Part shown: piece by piece, positions 24,501-36,500 of the stretch
Layout: each line of letters begins with the position of its first letter
How positions within the stretch are numbered: position 1 is the stretch's first letter
Origin: Symsagittifera roscoffensis
Taxonomy: Eukaryota > Xenacoelomorpha > Acoela > Convolutidae
Direction of reading: 5' to 3'
Assembly (NCBI RefSeq): GCF_963678635.1
Contig: NC_087068.1
Span: 3,784,001-3,844,000 of the forward strand
Length of the DNA: 60,000 nucleotides
Notes under the pieces: model-generated
Seen by the model: only the letters and a program-made list of their open reading frames with translations
Databases searched by the model: none
What the model was told of the DNA's origin: nothing
Made by a program: the position numbers and the translations under genes

Positions 24501-27500
24501 TGCGCTTGCAAGTCCTGAAACACTTCTTTATTTCATCTATAATTCTATTTTCAAATAGAAACCATTTCAAAAAGCCCAGGACTTTCAGTAACGTATGCGC
24601 TTGCAAGTCCTGAAACACTTCTTTATTTCATCTATAATTCTATTTTCAAATAGAAACCATTTCAAAAAGCCCAGGACTTTCAGTAACGTATGCGCTTGCA
24701 AGTCCTGAAACACTTCTTTATTTCATCTATAATTCTATTTTCAAATAGAAACCATTTCAAAAAGCCCAGGACTTTCAGTAACGTATGCGCTTGCAAGTCC
24801 TGAAACACTTCTTTATTTCATCTATAATTCTATTTTCAAATAGAAACCATTTCAAAAAGCCCAGGACTTTCAGTAACGTATGCGCTTGCAAGTCCTGAAA
24901 CACTTCTTTATTTCATCTATAATTCTATTTTCAAATAGAAACCATTTCAAAAAGCCCAGGACTTTCAGTAACGTATGCGCTTGCAAGTCCTGAAACACTT
25001 CTTTATTTCATCTATAATTCTATTTTCAAATAGAAACCATTTCAAAAAGCCCAGGACTTTCAGTAACGTATGCGCTTGCAAGTCCTGAAACACTTCTTTA
25101 TTTCATCTATAATTCTATTTTCAAATAGAAACCATTTCAAAAAGCCCAGGACTTTCAGTAACGTATGCGCTTGCAAGTCCTGAAACACTTCTTTATTTCA
25201 TCTATAATTCTATTTTCAAATAGAAACCATTTCAAAAAGCCCAGGACTTTCAGTAACGTATGCGCTTGCAAGTCCTGAAACACTTCTTTATTTCATCTAT
25301 AATTCTATTTTCAAATAGAAACCATTTCAAAAAGCCCAGGACTTTCAGTAACGTATGCGCTTGCAAGTCCTGAAACACTTCTTTATTTCATCTATAATTC
25401 TATTTTCAAATAGAAACCATTTCAAAAAGCCCAGGACTTTCAGTAACGTATGCGCTTGCAAGTCCTGAAACACTTCTTTATTTCATCTATAATTCTATTT
25501 TCAAATAGAAACCATTTCAAAAAGCCCAGGACTTTCAGTAACGTATGCGCTTGCAAGTCCTGAAACACTTCTTTATTTCATCTATAATTCTATTTTCAAA
25601 TAGAAACCATTTCAAAAAGCCCAGGACTTTCAGTAACGTATGCGCTTGCAAGTCCTGAAACACTTCTTTATTTCATCTATAATTCTATTTTCAAATAGAA
25701 ACCATTTCAAAAAGCCCAGGACTTTCAGTAACGTATGCGCTTGCAAGTCCTGAAACACTTCTTTATTTCATCTATAATTCTATTTTCAAATAGAAACCAT
25801 TTCAAAAAGCCCAGGACTTTCAGTAACGTATGCGCTTGCAAGTCCTGAAACACTTCTTTATTTCATCTATAATTCTATTTTCAAATAGAAACCATTTCAA
25901 AAAGCCCAGGACTTTCAGTAACGTATGCGCTTGCAAGTCCTGAAACACTTCTTTATTTCATCTATAATTCTATTTTCAAATAGAAACCATTTCAAAAAGC
26001 CCAGGACTTTCAGTAACGTATGCGCTTGCAAGTCCTGAAACACTTCTTTATTTCATCTATAATTCTATTTTCAAATAGAAACCATTTCAAAAAGCCCAGG
26101 ACTTTCAGTAACGTATGCGCTTGCAAGTCCTGAAACACTTCTTTATTTCATCTATAATTCTATTTTCAAATAGAAACCATTTCAAAAAGCCCAGGACTTT
26201 CAGTAACGTATGCGCTTGCAAGTCCTGAAACACTTCTTTATTTCATCTATAATTCTATTTTCAAATAGAAACCATTTCAAAAAGCCCAGGACTTTCAGTA
26301 ACGTATGCGCTTGCAAGTCCTGAAACACTTCTTTATTTCATCTATAATTCTATTTTCAAATAGAAACCATTTCAAAAAGCCCAGGACTTTCAGTAACGTA
26401 TGCGCTTGCAAGTCCTGAAACACTTCTTTATTTCATCTATAATTCTATTTTCAAATAGAAACCATTTCAAAAAGCCCAGGACTTTCAGTAACGTATGCGC
26501 TTGCAAGTCCTGAAACACTTCTTTATTTCATCTATAATTCTATTTTCAAATAGAAACCATTTCAAAAAGCCCAGGACTTTCAGTAACGTATGCGCTTGCA
26601 AGTCCTGAAACACTTCTTTATTTCATCTATAATTCTATTTTCAAATAGAAACCATTTCAAAAAGCCCAGGACTTTCAGTAACGTATGCGCTTGCAAGTCC
26701 TGAAACACTTCTTTATTTCATCTATAATTCTATTTTCAAATAGAAACCATTTCAAAAAGCCCAGGACTTTCAGTAACGTATGCGCTTGCAAGTCCTGAAA
26801 CACTTCTTTATTTCATCTATAATTCTATTTTCAAATAGAAACCATTTCAAAAAGCCCAGGACTTTCAGTAACGTATGCGCTTGCAAGTCCTGAAACACTT
26901 CTTTATTTCATCTATAATTCTATTTTCAAATAGAAACCATTTCAAAAAGCCCAGGACTTTCAGTAACGTATGCGCTTGCAAGTCCTGAAACACTTCTTTA
27001 TTTCATCTATAATTCTATTTTCAAATAGAAACCATTTCAAAAAGCCCAGGACTTTCAGTAACGTATGCGCTTGCAAGTCCTGAAACACTTCTTTATTTCA
27101 TCTATAATTCTATTTTCAAATAGAAACCATTTCAAAAAGCCCAGGACTTTCAGTAACGTATGCGCTTGCAAGTCCTGAAACACTTCTTTATTTCATCTAT
27201 AATTCTATTTTCAAATAGAAACCATTTCAAAAAGCCCAGGACTTTCAGTAACGTATGCGCTTGCAAGTCCTGAAACACTTCTTTATTTCATCTATAATTC
27301 TATTTTCAAATAGAAACCATTTCAAAAAGCCCAGGACTTTCAGTAACGTATGCGCTTGCAAGTCCTGAAACACTTCTTTATTTCATCTATAATTCTATTT
27401 TCAAATAGAAACCACTTCAAAAAGCCCAGGACTTTCAGTAACGTATGCGCCTGTATGTCCTGAAACACTTCTTTATTTCATCTATAATTCTATTTTCAAA

Positions 27501-30500
27501 TAGAAACCACTTCAAAAAGCCCAGGACTTTCAGTAACGTATGCGCCTGTATGTCCTGAAACACTTCTTTATTTCATCTATAATTCTATTTTCAAATAGAA
27601 ACCACTTCAAAAAGCCCAGGACTTTCAGTAACGTATGCGCTTGCAAGTCCTGAAACACTCCTTTATTTCATCTATAATTCTATTTTCAAATAGAAACCAT
27701 TTCAAAAAGCCCAGGACTTTCAGTAACGTATGCGCCTGTATGTCCTGAAACACTTCTTTATTTCATCTATAATTCTATTTTCAAATAGAAACCACTTCAA
27801 AAAGCCCAGGACTTTCAGTAACGTATGCGCTTGCAAGTCCTGAAACACTTCTTTATTTCATCTATAATTCTATTTTCAAATAGAAACCACTTCAAAAAGC
27901 CCAGGACTTTCAGTAACGTATGCGCTTGCAAGTCCTGAAACACTTCTTTATTTCATCTATAATTCTATTTTCAAATAGAAACCACTTCAAAAAGCCCAGG
28001 ACTTTCAGTAACGTATGCGCTTGCAAGTCCTGAAACACTTCTTTATTTCATCTATAATTCTATTTTCAAATAGAAACCATTTCAAAAAGCCCAGGACTTT
28101 CAGTAACGTATGCGCTTGCAAGTCCTGAAACACTTCTTTATTTCATCTATAATTCTATTTTCAAATAGAAACCATTTCAAAAAGCCCAGGACTTTCAGTA
28201 ACGTATGCGCTTGCAAGTCCTGAAACACTTCTTTATTTCATCTATAATTCTATTTTCAAATAGAAACCACTTCAAAAAGCCCAGGACTTTCAGTAACGTA
28301 TGCGCTTGCAAGTCCTGAAACACTTCTTTATTTCATCTATAATTCTATTTTCAAATAGAAACCACTTCAAAAAGCCCAGGACTTTCAGTAACGTATGCGC
28401 TTGCAAGTCCTGAAACACTTCTTTATTTCATCTATAATTCTATTTTCAAATAGAAACCATTTCAAAAAGCCCAGGACTTTCAGTAACGTATGCGCCTGTA
28501 TGTCCTGAAACACTTCTTTATTTCATCTGTAATTCAATTTTCAAATAGAAACCACTTCAAAAAGCCCAGGACTTTCAGAAATGTATGCGCCTGTATGTCC
28601 TGAAAAAGATTCGTCAATAATTCGTCTTAGAAAGGCATGTGTATTAGCCTGGTGCGAACCTGCAATATTTGGCATGAATGTATTTTAGTAGTTACTACCT
28701 ATTTTTGGACCTCCTGGAACACTTCTTACTCTAAATCTTCTTTGATTAAATACCAATCAATCTTACCAATTCCGCTCCTCTTAAATTTATTGGCACATTT
28801 CAAGCCTCACACATTTTGCCCCTTTTATGGTACACACAAATTCCCGTAAAAAATGTGAGGCGAAATAGTCGCGCGGCCAAATGCGCCATATTCATTTTGT
28901 AGCGTATATAAAAGCCCAATCATTACATATGTGTATACAACTTTTCAATCGTCATTATGCATAAAAAATAATCTTTTATGAAACACCAATCATTCCAAAA
29001 AGTCTCCTAAGCTACTATTTGGAATTTCAAAAGCTCTACCAAGATACTTTTTACATAAACGTTTATCATTGAAGCTTGTCGTTCAAAACTTTTTTTCATA
29101 TTTTTCAACCCCATCATTTGCCACTTGATAGATACAAGGATAAAGTCAACATCATAGCAAATATCTACACAATGAGGGCAACTCTTATAGGAGAACTTCA
29201 ACCACCTTTATTAAAAAATTATAGTCCCAGCTGCAAAAAGAATTGGCGCAGACTTGTTTGAAATTGCAGCTCCAGAGATTGGAGAAGTTGTAAAAGGACG
29301 ACAAAAACTTGAAACATTAGCAAAAGATGTTGGAACAAAAACAGTTCGAAAAAAATTAGGATGTGGAAAAAAATCCAAGCGTAAAACTCGTAAAACCATT
29401 TCTCGCAAAAGTAGGTAAAAAAGTCGCTCTCGCAAAGACATTTTTGAAAAAATAAAGTAGTCCTTTTCGGTACGGGGCTTTTACAAACTATTCGTTGAAG
29501 ATTTTTGATAAAGTCCTAGTTTTGGAAATAGTTATTTCATCCTACACTAAAAAGGGTTACCATTTTTACCTGCTGTCAAAACTACGACAAAGAAAAATTC
29601 GCATTCAATGAAAATAACGAGAGCTTTTAATTTTTTGGTCGATAACAATATGATTCTCAAAACTTTTCTATATGAATGAAATTGAGTTCAAAGCTTTTCA
29701 AAAACTTTTGTAAGCATTATGTTTGCGATAGTGAAAGGATGTTTTCTCTGTTTTACTATCAGTGAATTTCGTTTTCGGTGTCATTTATTGTATTCTAGGT
29801 GACCTGGAGGGATGCCACAAGAAGGGTTGCATAACACGTATAGCATTCCTGCTGTAGAGGTTGTAATTTAACAGATATAGGCAAATGAACCTAAAATGTT
29901 TTTCTAAATCGAACTTCAAATTCAATTCAGTTTATAGTTTTATTTTCATGTTTTTCAAATCCATAAAATGCCATTTGATAGATACAAGGATAAATTCAAC
30001 ATCATAGCAAAGATCAGCGCAATGAATTTCACAACTCTAGAACCACAAAAAATAAATAAATACCTGGTGTGGGTTCCAGTCGGAGTCGAATATGATGACG
30101 GTGTCTGCTGCCTGCAGATTCAGCCCCAGTCCCCCCGCGCGGGTGGAGAGGACGAAGATGAAGCAGTCGTTGGCGGGGTCACTGAACTTGGACAACATGT
30201 CCCCCCTGTCTTCCGCCTTCGTAGTTCCGTCCAGTCGCAAGTAGGTGTAGTCTGAAACAAACAGGGTCTTAGAATTGTATTCAGCACTAGAGCAATTGTT
30301 CCAAAGCAAAGTCATCATATCATATCATTATCATCTTGTTATTTATACGCCGATTGTAATAGTCCTCGCTGTTCGAGACTTTTACCGGTTTTCGTTTCGT
30401 TTACGAATACTTTTTCTGTACGGTGAAACTCATTTACTTCTAGGCCAAAAATGGATTTAATTTCGTATCTCCTTTTTTCCGTACATTGAAATTTCGTTTG

Positions 30501-33500
30501 ATTCTCACATACCGAGGCTTCAATAGACATTCAGTTTAATCTCTAAGCCACAATAAACTCTTGTATCTTCTGGGATGAATTACTCATTTCTGAATATGAA
30601 GTATAGACCTCTACGCTGCAAGATTTCATATTACTTCGGCGAAGGATACAAGATTTAAAGAATACTTAGGTAAAAAAGGTGGTAGATTTGAAGAATACCA
30701 CAGAATCACGAAACTGCACCCTTATTTCAAAAACCCTCAAGAAAAATTGGATCTATTTGGTTGTGCGGTGTCCATGCCCTGAAGTGCAGTTAATTTGAAC
30801 TCACTTCTGAATATGAAGTAGTCCTCTAAGATGTGCATGCAGGTGGTCATCTGACAGAAGATGAGCACTTTGTGGCCAGTCTCCTTCAGTTTGGGCAGAA
30901 CTCTGTCCAGTAATTCAAACTTGCCAGCCGCCCTGTACAGATCGATCCCATTCACCACACTTCCAGGGTAGCCAAAAGTCTGGGCAATCGCTTCCTACCA
31001 AACAATTGTTTCACATCATTAGCAAATTCTCAAATATTTCTAACACAAAGGCGAAGCAGAGCTTTGCAACTCTCGCGAGACAATACGAAAATTGCGATAA
31101 AAGATAGTGAATAGAAAGAGACGGATTTGAAAAACATTATCTGAAAAAAAAAATTAAAAAAAGAAAAATCTACACCTACATAAATTTCATACGCCTGTCT
31201 CAGATGAGGTTCATAAAAAGCCTTAGACACAGAGGCGAAGCTGCGCTTCGCAAACACTAGCGAGAACACGACAAAAGCAGCTCCATAAAGTGCAATAAGA
31301 AAAAGTAGAAATAAGCCTCGAGTTGGTAAAAACTCGGCTACCTCTCGGATTCGATCTGCAACCTAGAGTTTATGTGTCTCACGCACTAACCAATCAACCA
31401 CGGATGGTTAATAAATTATAAACACTGACCTCAAATAAAGCAGGCAGAGAACAGATGTTATGAAACTTCTAATGCTTCAGATCGTGATTATAGCAAAATA
31501 GCCACCAAATAAGTGAATATTTTATTTGCGAGTTAAGTTAGAAAAAAAGAAGGTTCGTAGTAATAAACTAACGATTGCAAGCTCGCAAGTGTAAAAATCA
31601 TTGGGAAATCGAGCCAAAACTAAGGCGAGAAAGTTGGATTCCACCCCGCTGAGCCGAAAGCAAAATTGTTGTCATAAAAATACTAATAAGTTTTTACGAC
31701 CCATCCCTACTGAATCAAACAAACGCATTAAAAAATGGGCCTTAAACTACGCGATATAATTAAGTCCATATAATATAAGTCGAAACCGTTTAATCGGAAT
31801 TTTTTTTTAAATTGTTCCAAATCGGACTGGGTGAAAAATTTTCAAATTACAGAACTTTCAATTACTATAAAAACTGTTTAAATCAAATTTAAACCCATGC
31901 ATTGAAAAGTAAGCCGACAAAAAACTGTATCAGATAACATAAAGGGCATTTAGAAAAATAGAAAATGATCTGACGGAAATTTTGTCGACAGCCAAGAATC
32001 CAAAAAAAAATTCAACAATTGTTAATTTTCAAAAATTGAGCTTGTCAGCAGCCTGCACGTAACATTGAATGTCTTGTTCCCGAGTACAAGAACACTTGCA
32101 ATAACAAGTGAAATAAAAAAAATAAAAAACAGAGTTATACTCTCAGCGCTTTGACTGAGGATTTAAAATTTTTATATATTTCAGAAACCAACAAACTCTG
32201 AATTGCAAATAGACTAAAACCAATCCAATCGTCCCAAATTGGTTAAGTTTGTTATATATAACAATAACACAGAGGCAAGGCGGAGCTTCGCAACACTTAC
32301 GATACATTTTAAGTAAGTCTAAAAAAATTGTAAATATCGAAAAACTAGATCTATCAAGATAAATAAAACTAATTTCGAAAAAAAACTTGACAAAACCATA
32401 GAATGTGAAATTAGAATCGAAAAAAAACTTACCAAGCGGTAATAAAGCCCAAGAAATACCGGACCAGAAACGCTTTAAACAGAAAAATATCAAAAAGCAT
32501 GAAAAGTAATTTGAAGTTTTTGTCCCCTTCCACTCATAACACACACACACACACATAAAAATTATCTTACTCATCAAACGACGCAATATGAGGCCGCTAA
32601 GTCGATATAATATAGGGCGAAACCTATTAAGCCGAAAAAAAAGAAATGAAACTAAAATAAATTGAGTTGGTAAAATTACAACTTGCATAAAAGCAAATTA
32701 TGAATAAGCCTGATGGTTAAAATGCTAACAGGCTCAATACATATCTGTATAAGTTATTCCAGCAAAACGGACTAGGTGATTCGTGTGATCTAGCACCCGG
32801 TTGCAATACACTTGCTATCGCAAACGCGACAATCTTTCAAAACATCAAGAGACAGAGGTTTGGTTTATCATTTCATACCAACAAACCTCAATGTGTGGGA
32901 ACATGAAGGGGTGGTTGCATATCTTCCTCAGCTGCATGATAGTGTTCATGAGAGTCTTGGCGCCCCCCTTTCCCGACTGGCCCTTCTCCGACCCATCAGT
33001 GAGTAATATGCCACTATTCTGCATGTGTTTGTACAGCAGTCTCTGTAGAGCCGACATCTCACACTTGATTACATACTCCACCTGGTTAGAAAAATAAAAC
33101 TCTTCTATGAAATCAAATAATCTTCTGATAAAATAAATACAGATCATACAAGAAAATGAAGAAATATATAGTTAAACGAGCAAATTGGGCTTTCAGTGTT
33201 GAAGAAGTATCCCAGTTAGACAAAGTATTACAAAAACATACGATAGTAAGATCGCAACTCACTCGGTACCAAATGTTGCACACGTTAGTTTAGGTTGACA
33301 CAGGATCAGAATTGGAAAAAGTTAAGTATAAGCTGTAATTATAAGCGAAATTAAATAACTGCAACACACCTTATCTGGAAGTTGGGATTCCACCTCCTTC
33401 TTCAAACGTCGCAGAAGAAATGGACGCAACACTTTATGCAGACGTCTGATAATCAACATGGACTCTTCTTCATTAAGATCCACACGTTCTCCTGTATTCG

Positions 33501-36500
33501 CAAAAGGAGTGTTGAACCACTGCTCGAAGTTGGCGCACGAGTGGAAAATACTGGGAAGCAGGAAGTTCAGCAGAGCCCACAACTCTGGCAACTTATTTTG
33601 CAACGGAGTTCCAGTTAACAGCACACGGTGTGGTGCTATGTAGTTGATGTTCAAAGTCTGGGTCAACTTGCAATGATGGTTTTTCATCCTGTGGCCTTCG
33701 TCAATAACTAAGCACTTCCACCGTATTTTAGCCAGGGTTGATTTATCCTTCATGATGTACTCATAAGTCGTAATCAGGACATTGAACTGGTTCGCTCTGA
33801 TTTTGTAGCACAGAGCACGTCTGTTCTGTGGGTTTCCCTTGTATGCGATCACACTCACAGACGGAGCCCATTTTTCAAACTCGCCCAGCCAATTTGAGAG
33901 AGTTGACAAGGGTACAATGATCAAGTAGGGTCCGTTTATTTTCTTCACTTCCATCAGGTAGCTTATGAACGCAATCGTCTGAATTGTCTTTCCCAGTCCC
34001 ATTTCGTCGGCCAGGATTCCGTTCAAGTTGTTGTTGTACAAAGAGACAAGCCACTCAAGACCCATCAACTAAAAAAGAATCATTTTTCCAGACAACTTCA
34101 TAATATCATTTCATAAATCTATCATAAACAAATCAAAAACAGCACGAAACCCCACATAATTTGAACAGAAACTTGGATAAAGTCAGTGAACTCAAAGAGA
34201 TCGAACATTTTATTTGAACATTTTTCAGCTTTCGAATTTCGGGAGAAAAAAATTGATCACGTTTAAGCTCTACGAATTTCAAGAACCTTTTTATCATTGA
34301 CATTTATTTTTTCATAAAACCAATCCAATTAGGTTAAAGGGCGTCAGCAAAAAACTTTTTTCATTCTGCTTGAAAATTTTAAAATTTAAATCCACTTTCG
34401 AGCATTCGCGTTTTTTGATGCCATATGCATTTTTTATTAGACAGCGTAATTTGCCTTTCTATAAAATATGCGAGAAATGTTGTTAACAAGTCTTTCTCAG
34501 TTGAATCTAAACTGTCTGACAAATACACTCGTGAACGCTTTAGAATGATAACACACCTGGTATGGCTTGAGGGTTCCGTTCATCAGAATAGTGGGCTGTT
34601 CAGTGATCTTTTCTCGCTTGTAGTGAGCAATAGAGTAGTAGGATTGGTTGTCCTTGGCCTTGTAGTCTTCCTCTTTGTCCACGTCTTCCTTCGCTTTCGC
34701 AATAATCGCCCTAAAAACGAATAGTTTAGGTCCTCAAAAACAACAGCGATTAACTTGAAATTGCAATTCATCGTTGTGCTGCGGCGCTCGCTCACTGTTA
34801 TTTTGTAATATACAGTCCTTTATCTGTTGCGTATTTTTTTTAGTTTCAGAACTTTTATCATGGTTCTCAAGGTAGTTGACGACCTCTGGTTTTTGTGTTC
34901 ACTTTGGTACAAAAAACGCATTCACTTTTTATCAACTTACTAACGATTTTAGTTAATAATTTTGGTATTCGTCATGACATTACCATTTTTTTTCTATTTT
35001 ACCGAGAACAAAAGGAGTCTTTGGTTTAATTCTATTTCGATTCAGTATTCATCGATGTACCACATGATGCAGCCAGTAGTTCCCGTCGCTGACGACCGAA
35101 CGGATTTATTGGATGTACGACCCTTTTGGCCCAAACCTACTTTGGACCCTCCTAGTATCTGGGAAAGTGGAGTACTACAATTCAACTTAGCGATTACCCT
35201 CCGGGAAAGATGTGACCGAGAGAACTGTTGAAGATACCTCGCACAATTCACGACGATCTTCCTCCTAAACCCACAACTGTTGTGGGTGCCGAAGATGCTA
35301 CAGCAGCTGCGAATAGATAAGCAAGTGATGCAACAGCAGATCGTAGAACGAAAGAAGTTAACAAGGAGAGAAGAGCTAAAGACGCTACAGCAGATACTGG
35401 TGTATATATTTTATGAAGCGTTTCAACGGATTAAATCACGTGTGTTTTTCTCCTTACGTATCGAAGGACGAAAACATATTCTTCAGAAGTATCCGCTTAC
35501 AAACATAGCGCGATTATTTTCAAGGATTTCTTTGACAATTGTGAATTACTACAATGCGATCAATGACGACCAAGAAAGTCCGAAGTCATTTTTCCTTCGT
35601 TTGACGTGCCAAGTATCCCTGTGCGACTAGTCACCGGCCTTTGAAAAAGAAGTCCTCAGAGATATCTCATCGGCAAAATGCGTTTCAAAGACAGAGTGAT
35701 TTGTGTAATCGTCCAAATGCAACTCCAGAAGACACCTAGAAGTCAGCCTTTTTGCAGGAAAAGGTGGCTCAAATGAATCTACCACGGTCAATCAGGCTCA
35801 GTTCAGCCAAAGATTTTCCGGATCCAAGAGGTAGCCTAGAGACTCCAAACCATGCTATTTCTGCAGGAATAAATTCTCGCCCAATCACAAACAATCTCGT
35901 CCAGCCCGCGGAGTTCCATGCGAAATTGCAGTAAGAAGAGTCATTTTGACAAATGTTGCACTATTCGTGTGGCAAATGCGGACACAAACAGCAGAATACT
36001 AACTTTATAACTTCCGATAGTGAGTCGGAAATTGCAGTTCTGACAAATAAAAGGTAGCGCATCCACAAAGTTTTTGGAATCTGATACATCCAGTTTATCA
36101 TCAGTCACAGATAAAATCAAAACAGTGAAAAAACTGGAGGTGGTCAATGCTGCAACTGGAAAAGTTACAAGAACATTCAAATTACCATCAGATGTTACAA
36201 CAAATTCTTCATAGCAATGATACATGTTGACTGCAACATGTGGAAGATTGGGTTATTTAGCACTTCGGGTTGGAAGGCGAAGTCGGCTCAATTTCTTATT
36301 TCCTAGAATCAAACTAGTTGACCTGATCCACTTTCCCTTTAGTCTCGCGTGGTTAGGATTTGATATTGATCCATGCGGTTGCCGTCCCAAACAACCAAAA
36401 TAGAGCAGTTTTGGCACTGGATCCCCCCAAAGCGCACAAGCAACTCAAGTCGTTCATGGGTGTCCTTAATCACCTTCAAATATTCTTACCAAACTCGCAG

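Larger units (their letters stand above)
22235..30063 (-). other. ATPase gene intron 9 (7.8 kb)
   Basis: Lies between helicase motif V and motif VI. From the 5' (high-coordinate) side it holds two ~80-bp direct repeats (29947-30026 and 29097-29175) bracketing a broken PX-like fragment, then the 95-bp satellite whose units repeat the intron's own 3' splice site. Its acceptor is TTTCAG/GACTTGCAAGCGC at 22235/22234. Confidence 0.9.

Noticed and set aside
22222-28605. CRISPR-like array
   Set aside because: The units are contiguous 95-bp tandem repeats with no unique spacers, in a spliced eukaryotic gene.
32143-32688. 181-codon minus-strand frame as a membrane protein gene
   Set aside because: Phe/Leu/Ile-rich from AT bias. 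It runs through the shared repeat end (CTTCGC..CTCTGTG) and lies inside an ATPase intron; similar chance frames occur at 42626-42922 and 51115-51342.
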